Positions 53,899 to 63,805 of a stretch of DNA of 64,000 nt are shown in pieces. Numbering within the stretch: position 1 is the first letter of the stretch; every line of letters begins with the position of its first letter. The position numbers and the translations under genes were made by a program. Below the pieces are notes generated by a model. The model was given only the letters and a program-made list of their open reading frames with translations. It made no database searches and had not been told where the DNA came from. Origin of the DNA: Myxococcales bacterium (GTDB lineage: Bacteria; Myxococcota; B64-G9); assembly GCA_012798435.1 (NCBI GenBank), contig JAAZNF010000087.1, positions 1 through 64,000 of the forward strand, read 5' to 3'.

Positions 53899-55098
53899 AT
53901 GCCCAGACACCTGGCAACGCGGTCCGCCGCGGAGCCGACAGAGCCAGCGCGGCCGACGCCGCCATCGTCCGCCACGGCCCAGGCGGATTCCCGTGCTGAC
54001 TGCGGATTGTACGTCCACGTGCCGTTCTGTGCCTCCAAGTGTCCCTACTGCGCCTTCGCCTCCGAAGTGCGGTCCGATCTCATGGAGGCCTGGGCCGGGG
54101 CCGTGTTGCGGGAAGCCGCCGCGCAGGCGGGGAGGTGGGGCGGCTTCGACACGCTGTACCTGGGCGGCGGGACGCCGAGCCTGCTGCCGCCGCGACTGCT
54201 CGAGCGCCTGCTTTCCGGGCTGCGCCGGGTGTTTCGCTTCGCCACGGACTGCGAGACGACGCTGGAGGCCAACCCGGGAGACGTCGATCGAGAACGGATC
54301 GGCGCCTGGCGCGCGTCGGGTATCAACCGCCTGAGCCTCGGGATCCAGTCGTTTTCGGACCCGGAGCTAGAGTTTTTGGGGCGGCGACACGATGCCCAGA
54401 GGGCGCGGCGGGCGCTTGATCTGGCCCGGGAGGCGGGTTTTCGGAATCTGGGCCTGGACCTGGTGTATGGCTGGCGGGGCCAGGACGAAGACACCCTGTG
54501 CGGGACGCTCGCCGAGGTGGTGCGGTTCGGCCCCGAGCACGTCTCTTGCTACCAGCTCACCATCGAGGAGGGCACGCCATTTTTCATTCGAAACAAGTCC
54601 CGGCCGCTTTTGGCCTCCGAGGAGGAGCAGGCGAATCGGTTCTTGCTCTTGAGCGAGGTTCTCGGAGCCGGCGGGTTCGAGCACTACGAGGTGTCGAACT
54701 TCGCGCGCGGCGCGCATTTTCGCTCGCGGCACAACCAGAAGTACTGGGCGCGTGTGCCCACGCTGGGGCTCGGGCCGGCGGCGCACTCGTTCGACGGCTC
54801 CCGGCGCGCCTGGAATGTCCGCTCGCTCGAGGGCTACCTGCGCTCGCTCGGTGAAGGGGGCACGGGCCGGGAAGGGGAGGAGGCGCTCGATGAGCGGCAG
54901 GCGCGGACCGAGCGCATCCTGCTCGGGCTGCGGACTTGCGACGGGGTACGCCTGGATGTGCTCTCCGCTTCAGCCAGAGAGAAGGCGCTCTCGAAGTTCG
55001 TCCCGCAACTCTTGCTGCGTGTGCGCGCCGGCCGTTTGTGCCCGACCCCGCGCGGGATGTTGCTGGCCGATCGGCTGGCCCTGGAGCTGTGCGAATAG
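53899..55098 (+). CDS. hemW: HemW-like radical SAM protein
   Basis: 399 residues. Radical SAM cluster in VPFCASKCPYCAF, then YLGGGTPSLL, LEANPGD, INRLSLGIQSF, GLDLVYG and YEVSNFARG, and the HemW C-terminal winged-helix portion. HemW is a heme chaperone, historically called an oxygen-independent coproporphyrinogen III oxidase. About 30 N-terminal residues before GLYVHVPFC come from repeat family B copy 4, a clear extension; no better start codon is visible. It follows lepA, an arrangement common in many bacteria. Confidence 0.92.
   Translation: MPRHLATRSAAEPTEPARPTPPSSATAQADSRADCGLYVHVPFCASKCPYCAFASEVRSDLMEAWAGAVLREAAAQAGRWGGFDTLYLGGGTPSLLPPRLLERLLSGLRRVFRFATDCETTLEANPGDVDRERIGAWRASGINRLSLGIQSFSDPELEFLGRRHDAQRARRALDLAREAGFRNLGLDLVYGWRGQDEDTLCGTLAEVVRFGPEHVSCYQLTIEEGTPFFIRNKSRPLLASEEEQANRFLLLSEVLGAGGFEHYEVSNFARGAHFRSRHNQKYWARVPTLGLGPAAHSFDGSRRAWNVRSLEGYLRSLGEGGTGREGEEALDERQARTERILLGLRTCDGVRLDVLSASAREKALSKFVPQLLLRVRAGRLCPTPRGMLLADRLALELCE
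53919..53960 (-). repeat. GC-rich palindromic repeat family B, copy 4 (inside coding sequence)
   Basis: On the minus strand the core reads GCTGGCTCTGTCGGCTCC with GC-rich arms. It encodes part of the N-terminal extension of the HemW-like protein, like copy 2 in the barrel gene. Confidence 0.6.
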
Positions 55099-55104
55099 GT
55101 TTGG

Positions 55105-56379
55105 CTACGAGCGCGGCCGCACGTTCCAGATGGACACCATCAAGAAGGCGGAGACGCTGGCCAGGCCGGCCAGCACGAAGAAAACCACATCCCACTGTCC
55201 CTGCATCAGGTCTCGTAGCCACCCCACGCCCGCGCCGGAGAAGATCGAGCCCATGGCGCCCAGGCACATGGTGAAGCCCGTGGCGGCCGCCGCGGCCGCG
55301 GGATGGACGTCGGCCGTGGCCGCGCCGCTCATCAGCATGTCCGGGCCGTAGATCATGAAACCGGCGATCCCCAGCATCACCGTCGCCAGGGCCCAGGAGC
55401 CCTGCGGCACGAAGACGAACAGGACGCACACCAGCGCAAGCCCGAACAGCATGATCGCGCACACCGGCGCCCGGCGCTTGCCGAACAGCGCGTCGCTGGC
55501 CCAGCCGGCGCTCACGGCGCCGAGCGAGCCGATCAACGGCAAGGCCACCGCCATGAAGGCCGAGCCCTTGATGCTGCGCTGATGGAAGTCGGCCATGTAC
55601 TGGACCGCCCAGTTCATGAAGGCGTAGCGCACCGAGTTCATGCAGAAGTAGCCGATCCCCAAGATCCACAGGACGCGGTTGGAGAGCGTCAGGTGCAGCA
55701 CCTGGGCCGCCGAAAGGGCCGAGGGCGGGCTCGGCGCGGCTGCACGGGTGGCGGACGGCGCCGCTGGCGAATCGTCTTGGACCGGCGGCAGGCCGGCGTC
55801 CTCGGGACGGTTCCGAACGAAGAACACGAAGACCGCCGCCACCGGCAGCAGGATCAAGGAGGGCACCCAGAAGGCCGCCCGCCAGCCGATGCTCTGGCAC
55901 AGGTGGCCGGCCAGCAGCCAGGAGACCACGTTGCCGACCTGGTAGCAGGTGGAGATGAGCCCGATCCACGTCCCGCGTCTCGAGAGCGGCGTCCAGTTGG
56001 TGATGGTCTTGACCAGGAGCGACCAGCCGGCGGACTGGGCGTAGCCGTTGACGGCCCACAGCGCGAGCATCAGGGCGTACGAGGAGGTGAAGGAGAACGC
56101 CAGGTTGCTCGCCGCTGCGACGAGCATGGCCGCGGTCATCATGAAGCGGGCGCCGAGCCGTTCGCCCAGTTGCCCGTTGATGAACTGCCCCGCGGCGTAG
56201 AACGCGGCGTAGATGGAGGGGATCCAGCCGATGGTGGCCGAGGTCCAGTCGGGGAACTCCTTGAGGATCTCCGGCTGCGCCACGGCGAAGTTCATGCGGC
56301 ACAGGTAGTAGGAGGCGTAGCTGGTCCACAGGAGGCCAAAGATGCGGAACTGCCAGTGTCGCAGACGCGCGTCGTCCAT
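55105..56379 (-). CDS. Major facilitator transporter, organophosphate:phosphate antiporter type
   Basis: 424 residues, about twelve membrane segments. The opening YASYYLCRMNFAVAQPEIL and WGINGF-like WAVNGYAQSAGWSLLVKTI match the OPA family (GlpT, UhpT, regulatory UhpC), which exchange sugar phosphates or glycerol-3-phosphate for phosphate. A hydrophilic Ala/Pro loop of about 35 residues lies in the middle. The substrate is not determined by sequence. It is the last gene of a proS-cinA-transporter series, with only 3 bases between it and cinA. Confidence 0.85.
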   Translation of the reverse strand: MDDARLRHWQFRIFGLLWTSYASYYLCRMNFAVAQPEILKEFPDWTSATIGWIPSIYAAFYAAGQFINGQLGERLGARFMMTAAMLVAAASNLAFSFTSSYALMLALWAVNGYAQSAGWSLLVKTITNWTPLSRRGTWIGLISTCYQVGNVVSWLLAGHLCQSIGWRAAFWVPSLILLPVAAVFVFFVRNRPEDAGLPPVQDDSPAAPSATRAAAPSPPSALSAAQVLHLTLSNRVLWILGIGYFCMNSVRYAFMNWAVQYMADFHQRSIKGSAFMAVALPLIGSLGAVSAGWASDALFGKRRAPVCAIMLFGLALVCVLFVFVPQGSWALATVMLGIAGFMIYGPDMLMSGAATADVHPAAAAAATGFTMCLGAMGSIFSGAGVGWLRDLMQGQWDVVFFVLAGLASVSAFLMVSIWNVRPRS

Positions 56380-56382
56380 GGC

Positions 56383-57675
56383 TCACCTCGCCTCGTGCTT
56401 TGGCGGCGCCGGCGGCCCCAGCGGCGGCAGTCCCAGCAGGTGGCGCCGGACCATGTCCATGGCGTGGGCGGCGGCCAGCGCGCGCACCGCCTCGCGGGTC
56501 CGCTGCCGGAAGACCCGGCGGCTGGCGGTGGTGCCGCTCTGGTGCGCCAGGGCGAAGTGCACCAGCCCCACCGGCTTCTCCGGCGTGCCGCCGTCCGGCC
56601 CGGCGATGCCCGTTGCCGAGACGGCCAGATCCGCGCCCGAAACCCGGCGAACCCCCTCGGCCATGGCCCGCGCACACGTCTCGCTCACCGCCCCGTGTTC
56701 TCGAATGGTCTCGGGCAAGACCCCCAGCACCGCTTCCTTGGCCGTGTTGGCATAGGTGACCGCGGAGAGCAGGAACGAGACGGAGGCCCCCGGAATGTCC
56801 GTGAGCAGCTTGGCGATGAGGCCGCCAGTGCAGCTCTCGGCGGCGGCCAGGGTGAGCCGGCGTTCGTAGAGCAGGTCCAGCAGCGTCTCCGGCAGCGTCT
56901 GGCCGCTGGAGAAGACCACGTCGCCCAGCAAGTGCCGGACCTCGTGCTCGGCCCGCTCGAGGCGGGCGGAGAGCTCGGCCGGGTTAGCGCCACGCGCATA
57001 GAGCTTCACCTCGATCTCGGGAAGATCGGCGCGAAAGCCGAGCGAAAGGCCGGGAATGGTGGCCTCGAGCGGCGCAAGTTGCTCTCCGATCCAGCCCTCG
57101 CCGCGGCCGAACACGCGCAGGGTGCGCTGGGCCTGCCGCTCGCCCCCGCCTTGTTGCTCGCGCCAGCGGACGAGACGGGGCACGACCTGGTCCGAGAACA
57201 TCCGCCGCAGCTCGAAGGGAGGGCCCGGCAGCCAGAAGATGAGCTTGCCCTCTCGTTCAAGCGCAATCCCTGGCGCGGTGCCCACGGCGTTGTCGAGAAG
57301 CTCCGCGCCCACCGGCCGGCGGGCCTGGCGGGCCTGGTTGTCGGTGAAGGGCAGGCCCATTTCGGAAAAGGCGCGGCGCAGGCGCTCCAGCGCCTCGGGG
57401 CAGACCTCCAGCGGTGCCTGCAGGACCTCGGCCAGGGCGTCCAGCGTGCGGTCGTCGGCCGTCGGCCCCAGTCCACCGCTCCCGATGAGGGCGTCGGCGT
57501 CTCGCAGCGCTCCGGCGATGGTCCGGGTCAGATCGTCGAGGCCATCTCCACAGGTGAAGCGCCGGCCGACCTCGAGGCCGAGATCCACCAGGGCGCGCGA
57601 GAGGAACAGGGCGTTCTCGTCCGCGATCTGGCCCCGCAGGACCTCCTCCCCGGTGCTGACGATGGAGAGGCGCAT
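56383..57675 (-). CDS. cinA: CinA family protein, NMN deamidase
   Basis: 430 residues. The N-terminal MoeA/MoaB-like domain (STGEEVLRGQIADENALFL, GSGGLGPTADDRTLDALA) is followed by the C-terminal NMN amidohydrolase domain (LAAAESCTGGLIAKLLTDIPGAS, VSATGIAGPDGGTPEKPVG, VGLVHFALA). It converts nicotinamide mononucleotide to nicotinate mononucleotide in NAD recycling; the name comes from competence regulation in some Gram-positives. It lies 6 bases after the proS stop, in the same operon. Confidence 0.94.
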   Translation of the reverse strand: MRLSIVSTGEEVLRGQIADENALFLSRALVDLGLEVGRRFTCGDGLDDLTRTIAGALRDADALIGSGGLGPTADDRTLDALAEVLQAPLEVCPEALERLRRAFSEMGLPFTDNQARQARRPVGAELLDNAVGTAPGIALEREGKLIFWLPGPPFELRRMFSDQVVPRLVRWREQQGGGERQAQRTLRVFGRGEGWIGEQLAPLEATIPGLSLGFRADLPEIEVKLYARGANPAELSARLERAEHEVRHLLGDVVFSSGQTLPETLLDLLYERRLTLAAAESCTGGLIAKLLTDIPGASVSFLLSAVTYANTAKEAVLGVLPETIREHGAVSETCARAMAEGVRRVSGADLAVSATGIAGPDGGTPEKPVGLVHFALAHQSGTTASRRVFRQRTREAVRALAAAHAMDMVRRHLLGLPPLGPPAPPKHEAR

Positions 57676-57681
57676 CCGCGT

Positions 57682-59148
<1,467 letters not shown>

Positions 59149-59451
59149 TCAGTGGAACAGGGTGACGGCCGCGGTGGCGACCAGCGCCGCACCAACGGCG
59201 CAGGCCACCAGCCAGGCGGCCGGGTCGATCGCCAGGCCGCGTGCGTGCTCGGCCAATCGAGCCAGCTTCTCCGGCGGAGTCTCTGGGGGTGCGCTTCGCA
59301 CGAGAAGGCGCGCTCTGGCGAAATTACCGGAGGCGAGACATTGTCGCACTTCCCACGAGATCTCGCTTTTGGCTTGCGCCTCGTCGAGCGGGAGGGCGCT
59401 CTTCGGCGAGTCGCTCGGGGGGTTCGAGCTTGCGATGGAATTGTCGTTCAT
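59149..59451 (-). CDS. Small C-terminally anchored membrane protein of unknown function
   Basis: 100 residues from MNDNSIASSNPP. The N-terminal part is soluble and charged, with a helical LASGNFARARLLVRS segment; the C-terminal 25 residues (WLVACAVGAALVATAAVTLF) form one membrane helix, giving a tail-anchored topology. I recognise no family. It lies 30 bases upstream of proS and is probably the first gene of that operon. Confidence 0.55.
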   Translation of the reverse strand: MNDNSIASSNPPSDSPKSALPLDEAQAKSEISWEVRQCLASGNFARARLLVRSAPPETPPEKLARLAEHARGLAIDPAAWLVACAVGAALVATAAVTLFH

Positions 59452-59875
59452 GGCTGGTACGGTCCTTTCTCGCGGCAAAGCATACTGTCAAGCCCTGACG
59501 CGATCAACCAAAACCGCTCGGTTGCGCAATGGCCATTTTTCGATCGCGCCGAACGGGACCGCCATGGTGTCCAATGTTCGTCTTTTGTGATCATATATAT
59601 ATCATGTAAATCAATATCTTGTGCTGCATAGGTCAACAAAAACATTCTTTTGTTCTCCTATGGGGTCTGTTATTGTAAAATAATGATACAATGCTTTCTG
59701 GTGATGTTTTCTAATTTGTGTAAATTATGTATATAAAACAAAGTATTATTTGGTCGAGCGGATCGCCTTGGGGGCGAGGTGTACCTCGCTGTGATGCGTA
59801 TATTTTTTAGTCAATTTGGTAGTTTGCGATGAGTATTATATAGACGTTTTTTCTTTGTTAAGCGCGGGCTTTTTC
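59452..59875. other. AT-rich intergenic region upstream of the division cluster
   Basis: Markedly lower GC than the rest of the window, with runs such as TATATATAT and TGTAAAATAATG near 59675-59690. It divides the proS operon from mraZ and probably holds promoters in both directions. The small hairpin GGCGAGGTGTACCTCGC occurs at about 59773-59789. No gene is supported. Confidence 0.5.
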
Positions 59876-59906
59876 TTGACTTGGGGCAGCGGATCCACGA
59901 CTATAC
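59876..59906 (+). promoter_or_regulatory. Putative promoter of the mraZ-division cluster
   Basis: TTGACT at 59876-59881 lies 18-19 bases before ACTATAC (59900-59906). It is directly followed by the MraZ-box-like repeats, which would overlap the early transcribed region. Confidence 0.5.
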
Positions 59907-59910
59907 GCGG

Positions 59911-59945
59911 TGGGAAATAGTGGTATTTGGTGACGTATAGAGGTA
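59911..59945 (+). promoter_or_regulatory. MraZ-box-like repeats upstream of mraZ
   Basis: TGGGA (59911), TGGTA (59921), TGACG (59931) and AGGTA (59941) occur at an exact 10-base period. MraZ binds series of short TGGG-like repeats with one-helical-turn spacing before its own gene; here the match decays from the first unit on. Autoregulation of the cluster is inferred. Confidence 0.6.
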
Positions 59946-59979
59946 TTCCGTCCCTGGTAGGGACCAGGTGGTGGCAGGA

Positions 59980-60426
59980 ATGTTCAGAGGCCGGTTCGAA
60001 CACACGACGGACAGCAAAGGCCGAGTGAGCATCCCCTCGCGCTTTCGAGAGATCCTGTCGAGCAAGTACCAGGACGACCGGTTGATCGTGACCTCGTTCG
60101 TGGACCCATGCCTGATCGCCTACCCGGTGGCCGAGTGGCAGGCCTTCGAGGAGAAGGTCCGCAAGCTCCCGCAGTTCGATCCGCGCGTGATCCAGGTGAA
60201 GAGGGTGCTGATCTCGGGCGCCATGGAGTGCCCCATCGACAAGAACGGCCGCATCTTGATCCCGCCCACGCTGCGCGAGTTCGCCGCGCTCGAACGCGAG
60301 GTGATCTGGGCCGGCATGGTGGACACCATCGAGATCTGGTCCAAGCAGAACTGGGAGCGGATGTTCGTCGACACCCGCGGCCGCTTGACGGACCTGGGCG
60401 GCGCGCTGGGAGGTCTGGGGTTGTAG
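59980..60426 (+). CDS. mraZ: Transcriptional regulator MraZ
   Basis: 148 residues with the two AbrB-like repeats of MraZ: FRGRFEHTTDSKGRVSIPSR and ECPIDKNGRILIPPTLREF. MraZ forms rings that bind repeats in its own promoter and control the division and cell-wall cluster. The ATG at 59980 is preferred over an upstream GTG at 59968 because AGGTGG at 59966-59971 is well placed for it and MFRGRFEH is the usual family start. First gene of the cluster. Confidence 0.93.
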   Translation: MFRGRFEHTTDSKGRVSIPSRFREILSSKYQDDRLIVTSFVDPCLIAYPVAEWQAFEEKVRKLPQFDPRVIQVKRVLISGAMECPIDKNGRILIPPTLREFAALEREVIWAGMVDTIEIWSKQNWERMFVDTRGRLTDLGGALGGLGL

Positions 60427-60489
60427 GCAGGACCGCGCGCACCGGATGCGCGTCCGGGTTGCGCGCGGGGTCGTGCAGGAGGGATTGCG

Positions 60490-61416
60490 GTGGGCTCGAT
60501 CCGGCACCGCCCGGTCATGGTGAACGAAGTCCTCACGGCGTTGTCGCCGCGGCCCGGAGGCGTGTACCTGGATCTCACCGTGGGGTTGGGTGGCCATGCG
60601 CGCCGGATCCTCGAGGCCAGCGCGCCCACGGGACGTCTGCTCGGCATCGATCGGGACACAAGGGCGCTTTCGCTGGCGCGGGAGACGCTGTCGGAGTTCG
60701 GCTCGCGCGCCACGCTGGCGCACGCCCGCTTCTCGGAGCTCGAGCGGGTGCTGGCGGAGGCCGGGGTCGAGGCGGTCGACGGCATGCTGGCCGACCTGGG
60801 GGTGTCATCGCTGCAGCTCGACAACCCCGAGCGCGGGTTCTCCTTCCAGCAGCCGGGGCCGCTCGACATGCGCATGGATCCCGACCGCGACGCTTCGCTC
60901 GGCGAGCGCTTGCGCTCCATCGGTCTCGACGAGCTGGCGCGCGCTCTCGGGCAGGCCGACGTGCCCGGCGCCCGGCGCCTCGCCGCCCGCATCCTGGAGC
61001 GCGCGCGTTCGGGCGCGGCCGTCACCACCCGCGACCTGGCCGAACTGGCCACGGCTCCGCGGACCGGCGCTACGCACCCGGCCACGCGCATGTTCCTGGC
61101 GCTGCGGATCCTGGTCAACGCCGAGGTGGAGGAGTTGCAGGCGCTGCTGCGGCGCTTGCCGTGGCCGCTGCGGCCCGGCGCGAGGCTGGCCATCATCTCC
61201 TTCCAGAGCCTGGAGGACCGCGCGGTCAAGGAGCGGCTGCGGGAGCTCGCCGGCCGGTGCCGCTGTCCGGCGGATCTGCCGCGCTGTGCTTGCGGAGCGC
61301 GGGCGAGGTTGCGCCTCGTCTCGCGGCGCGCCCTGCGCCCGGCGGCCGACGAGGTGGCAGCGAACCCGCGCGCCCGTAGCGCGCGATTGAGGGTGGCGGA
61401 ATGTCTGGCCGCGTGA
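60490..61416 (+). CDS. rsmH: 16S rRNA m4C1402 methyltransferase
   Basis: 308 residues. RPVMVNEVL at the start, SAM site LDLTVGLGGHARRIL, MLADLGVSSLQLDNPERGFSFQ, and RMDPDRDASLGERL, all typical of RsmH (MraW). The C-terminus shows SFQSLEDRAVKERLRELAG and a Cys-rich CRCPADLPRCAC stretch. It methylates N4 of C1402 of 16S rRNA. GTG start with AGGAGGG at 60477-60484. The ftsL gene begins 16 bases before its stop. Confidence 0.95.
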   Translation: MGSIRHRPVMVNEVLTALSPRPGGVYLDLTVGLGGHARRILEASAPTGRLLGIDRDTRALSLARETLSEFGSRATLAHARFSELERVLAEAGVEAVDGMLADLGVSSLQLDNPERGFSFQQPGPLDMRMDPDRDASLGERLRSIGLDELARALGQADVPGARRLAARILERARSGAAVTTRDLAELATAPRTGATHPATRMFLALRILVNAEVEELQALLRRLPWPLRPGARLAIISFQSLEDRAVKERLRELAGRCRCPADLPRCACGARARLRLVSRRALRPAADEVAANPRARSARLRVAECLAA

Positions 61417-61793
61417 GAACACCCATGGCGCTGCGCAAGCAAACGCCGTCGCCGGCTCAGCCGCAGGCCGCGGCTCGAGCCCCGGTGATATCGAAAAACG
61501 CCTGGGCGGTGGTCATCGCACTGCTGGTGTTCACCCTGGCCGCGTTCCAGCTGGTGCGCACCCGCCATGCGGCGGTCCAGATTGGCTACGCCCTGTCGCA
61601 GGCCACCCGCGAGCACGATCAGTTGCTCGAGGACCAGCGCAAATTGCGTCTGGAAGTGGCCACCCTGAAGAACCCGGTTCGCCTGCGCTCGCTGGCGCAG
61701 AGCCTCGGGCTGGTGGAACCCGATCCGGCGCGCATCGTGCGCCTGGGCCGGGCCACGGGCCGTCTGGCGCTGGATGGCGCCAGGGGCCACTGA
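61401..61793 (+). CDS. ftsL: Cell division protein FtsL
   Basis: 130 residues: a cytoplasmic Pro/Ala-rich N-terminus, one membrane helix (AWAVVIALLVFTLAAFQLV, about 34-52), then a coiled-coil with heptads (QATREHDQLLEDQRKLRLEVATL) and the SLGLVEPDP ending typical of FtsL. It forms the FtsQLB divisome complex that activates septal peptidoglycan synthesis. Overlap with rsmH and the 8-base gap to ftsI agree with the standard cluster order. Confidence 0.88.
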   Translation: MSGRVRTPMALRKQTPSPAQPQAAARAPVISKNAWAVVIALLVFTLAAFQLVRTRHAAVQIGYALSQATREHDQLLEDQRKLRLEVATLKNPVRLRSLAQSLGLVEPDPARIVRLGRATGRLALDGARGH

Positions 61794-61801
61794 GGGAGAG
61801 G

Positions 61802-63805
61802 ATGCCAGATCGCCGGAACATTCGCTGGTTGCGCGTGCGCCTGTTCGGCGTGGTCGGCTTCCTTTCGCTGGCCCTGCTGGCCGTGCTCTGGCGCATCGCC
61901 AACTTGCAGCTGGTTCAGGTGGATTGGCTCCAGGGCCTGGCGCGCGACCAGTACCTTCGGGAGATCTCGCTGGAGCCGATGCGGGGACCCATCCTGGATC
62001 GGAACGGCAACCCCCTGGCCCTGTCGATCATGACCGACTCGCTGTTTGCCGTCCCCCGGGAAGTGGTGGACGCGGAGCGCACCGCCCGCGAGCTGTCGAA
62101 AGCGCTGGGCCTGCCCGAGGCGGCGCTGAAGAAGAAGCTGTCTTCCCAGAAGCATTTCGTGTGGATCCAGCGGCGGCTCCCACCGGACGAGGCCGAGCGG
62201 ATCCGGTCGCTCAAGCTTGCGGGGCTGCATTTCACCCGGGAGAGCCGGCGCTTCTATCCGGCGCGCGAACTGGGCGCCTCGGTGATCGGATTCGCCGGGG
62301 ATGGCCGGGGCCTGGAGGGCCTGGAGCTGCTGTTCGATGGCAACTTGCGGGGAACCCAGGTCATGGCGCAGGGGCTGCGCGACGCCCGGCAGCAGATGCT
62401 GCTGGCCGAGGGGCTAGGCGCGCGCGAGTCCAGTGGTGGTGGCACGGTGGTCACCACCCTGGATCTGACCCTGCAGGAGATCGCGGAGCGGGAGCTTGCG
62501 CGCGCCGTGCTCGAGTCTCGGGCCGCGGGCGGCAGCGTGGTGCTCATGGATCCGATGACCGGAGAGATCCTGGCCCTGGCTAACCTGCCGGGTTTCAACC
62601 CCAACACCTTCGGCAAGGTCCGCCCCGAGCAGAGGCGCAACCGGGCGCTGGTGGACTGTTTCGAGCCGGGCTCCACCATGAAGAGCATCGTGGTGGCCGA
62701 GGCGCTGGAGGCCGGTCTGCTGCGTCCCAATGAGACCATCGACTGCCGGGCGGGTGGGCTTTCGGTGAGCGGCCACGTCATCAACGACTCGCATCCCCAG
62801 GGGGCCGTGCCGCTGTCGCTGCGGGATGTGCTGGTGCGATCGAGCAACGTGGGCATGGCTCGCATCGGGCTGCGTCTGGGGCGAGAGCGGCTGCACGATG
62901 CGCTGCGGAACTGGGGTTTCGGACAGCGCAGCCAGACGGGCTTTCCGGGAGAGGGTGCCTGTCCCCTGCGTCCGGCGCGATCCTGGCCGGAGGTCGAGGT
63001 GGCCACGGCGTCGTTCGGACAAGGGGTGAGCGTCACCGCGGTGCAGCTGGCCGCAGCCTACGCCGCCCTGGCGAACGGGGGTGTGCTGATGCAGCCGCTC
63101 CTGGTGAAGGAGATCCGGGGAGCGCGTGATCAGGTGTTGCAGCGCTTCGAGCCCGAGCCGCTGGGGCGGGTCGTGAGCGAGAAACATGCCGAGACGCTCC
63201 GGGGAATGTTGGAGGGCGTGGTGGAGCCGGGTGGAACCGGCACCGCCGCGGCCGTCCCGGGCTTCCGGGTGGCCGGCAAGACCGGCACGGCGCAAAAAGC
63301 CGATCCCTTGATCGGGGGATATTCCAAGGACAAGCGCATCGCCTCCTTTGTCGGATTCGTGCCTTCCCGGCGGCCTCGGCTGGTCATCCTGGTGGTGGTG
63401 GACGAGCCTGCCACCAGCCCCTTCGGTGGCGTGGTGGCGGCGCCCGTGTTCGCCCGCATCGCGGAGGCGGCGTTGCCGTACCTGGGGGTGTTCCCCGACT
63501 CGCTGGTGGCCGGCACCCCGATCCTGGAGACGCCTCGCACCCCACCGGCTCGGGAAAGCCTTCCCCTTCTGGATGATGAGCCCGAGCCGGAGCCAACGTT
63601 GGCCCAGGGAACCAGCCTGGTGGTCCCCGATGTGCAGGGCCTTTCCCTGCGCGAGGCGTTGCGGCGCCTGGGGCAACGCGGGCTGGAGGCCGTGGCCCAG
63701 GGATACGGGCGCGTAAAGAGGCAAGCGCCGGGTGCGGGGACCTCCACCCAGCCGCTCGCCCGGGTTCAGCTCATCCTGGATCGCGGAGAGGGGGCCGTGC
63801 CATGA
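61802..63805 (+). CDS. ftsI: Septal peptidoglycan transpeptidase FtsI (PBP3) with PASTA domain
   Basis: 667 residues. N-terminal membrane anchor ([19 protein letters not shown]), pedestal ([14 protein letters not shown]), then transpeptidase with GSTMKS (catalytic Ser), RSSNVG (S-x-N) and KTGTA. Residues about 600-665 ([19 protein letters not shown]) form a single C-terminal PASTA domain, which is uncommon in proteobacterial FtsI but usual in Gram-positive and some myxobacterial PBPs. It crosslinks septal peptidoglycan. Its stop overlaps the murE ATG (ATGA). Confidence 0.94.
   Translation: MPDRRNIRWLRVRLFGVVGFLSLALLAVLWRIANLQLVQVDWLQGLARDQYLREISLEPMRGPILDRNGNPLALSIMTDSLFAVPREVVDAERTARELSKALGLPEAALKKKLSSQKHFVWIQRRLPPDEAERIRSLKLAGLHFTRESRRFYPARELGASVIGFAGDGRGLEGLELLFDGNLRGTQVMAQGLRDARQQMLLAEGLGARESSGGGTVVTTLDLTLQEIAERELARAVLESRAAGGSVVLMDPMTGEILALANLPGFNPNTFGKVRPEQRRNRALVDCFEPGSTMKSIVVAEALEAGLLRPNETIDCRAGGLSVSGHVINDSHPQGAVPLSLRDVLVRSSNVGMARIGLRLGRERLHDALRNWGFGQRSQTGFPGEGACPLRPARSWPEVEVATASFGQGVSVTAVQLAAAYAALANGGVLMQPLLVKEIRGARDQVLQRFEPEPLGRVVSEKHAETLRGMLEGVVEPGGTGTAAAVPGFRVAGKTGTAQKADPLIGGYSKDKRIASFVGFVPSRRPRLVILVVVDEPATSPFGGVVAAPVFARIAEAALPYLGVFPDSLVAGTPILETPRTPPARESLPLLDDEPEPEPTLAQGTSLVVPDVQGLSLREALRRLGQRGLEAVAQGYGRVKRQAPGAGTSTQPLARVQLILDRGEGAVP

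Noticed and set aside
54584-56677. A 697-codon minus-strand frame over hemW and the MFS gene
   Set aside because: The sequence is Arg/Gly/Ala-rich without motifs and conflicts with well-supported genes in other frames.
59968-59979. GTG start for mraZ
   Set aside because: It would add four residues before the conserved MFRGRFEH and overlap the probable ribosome site at 59966-59971.
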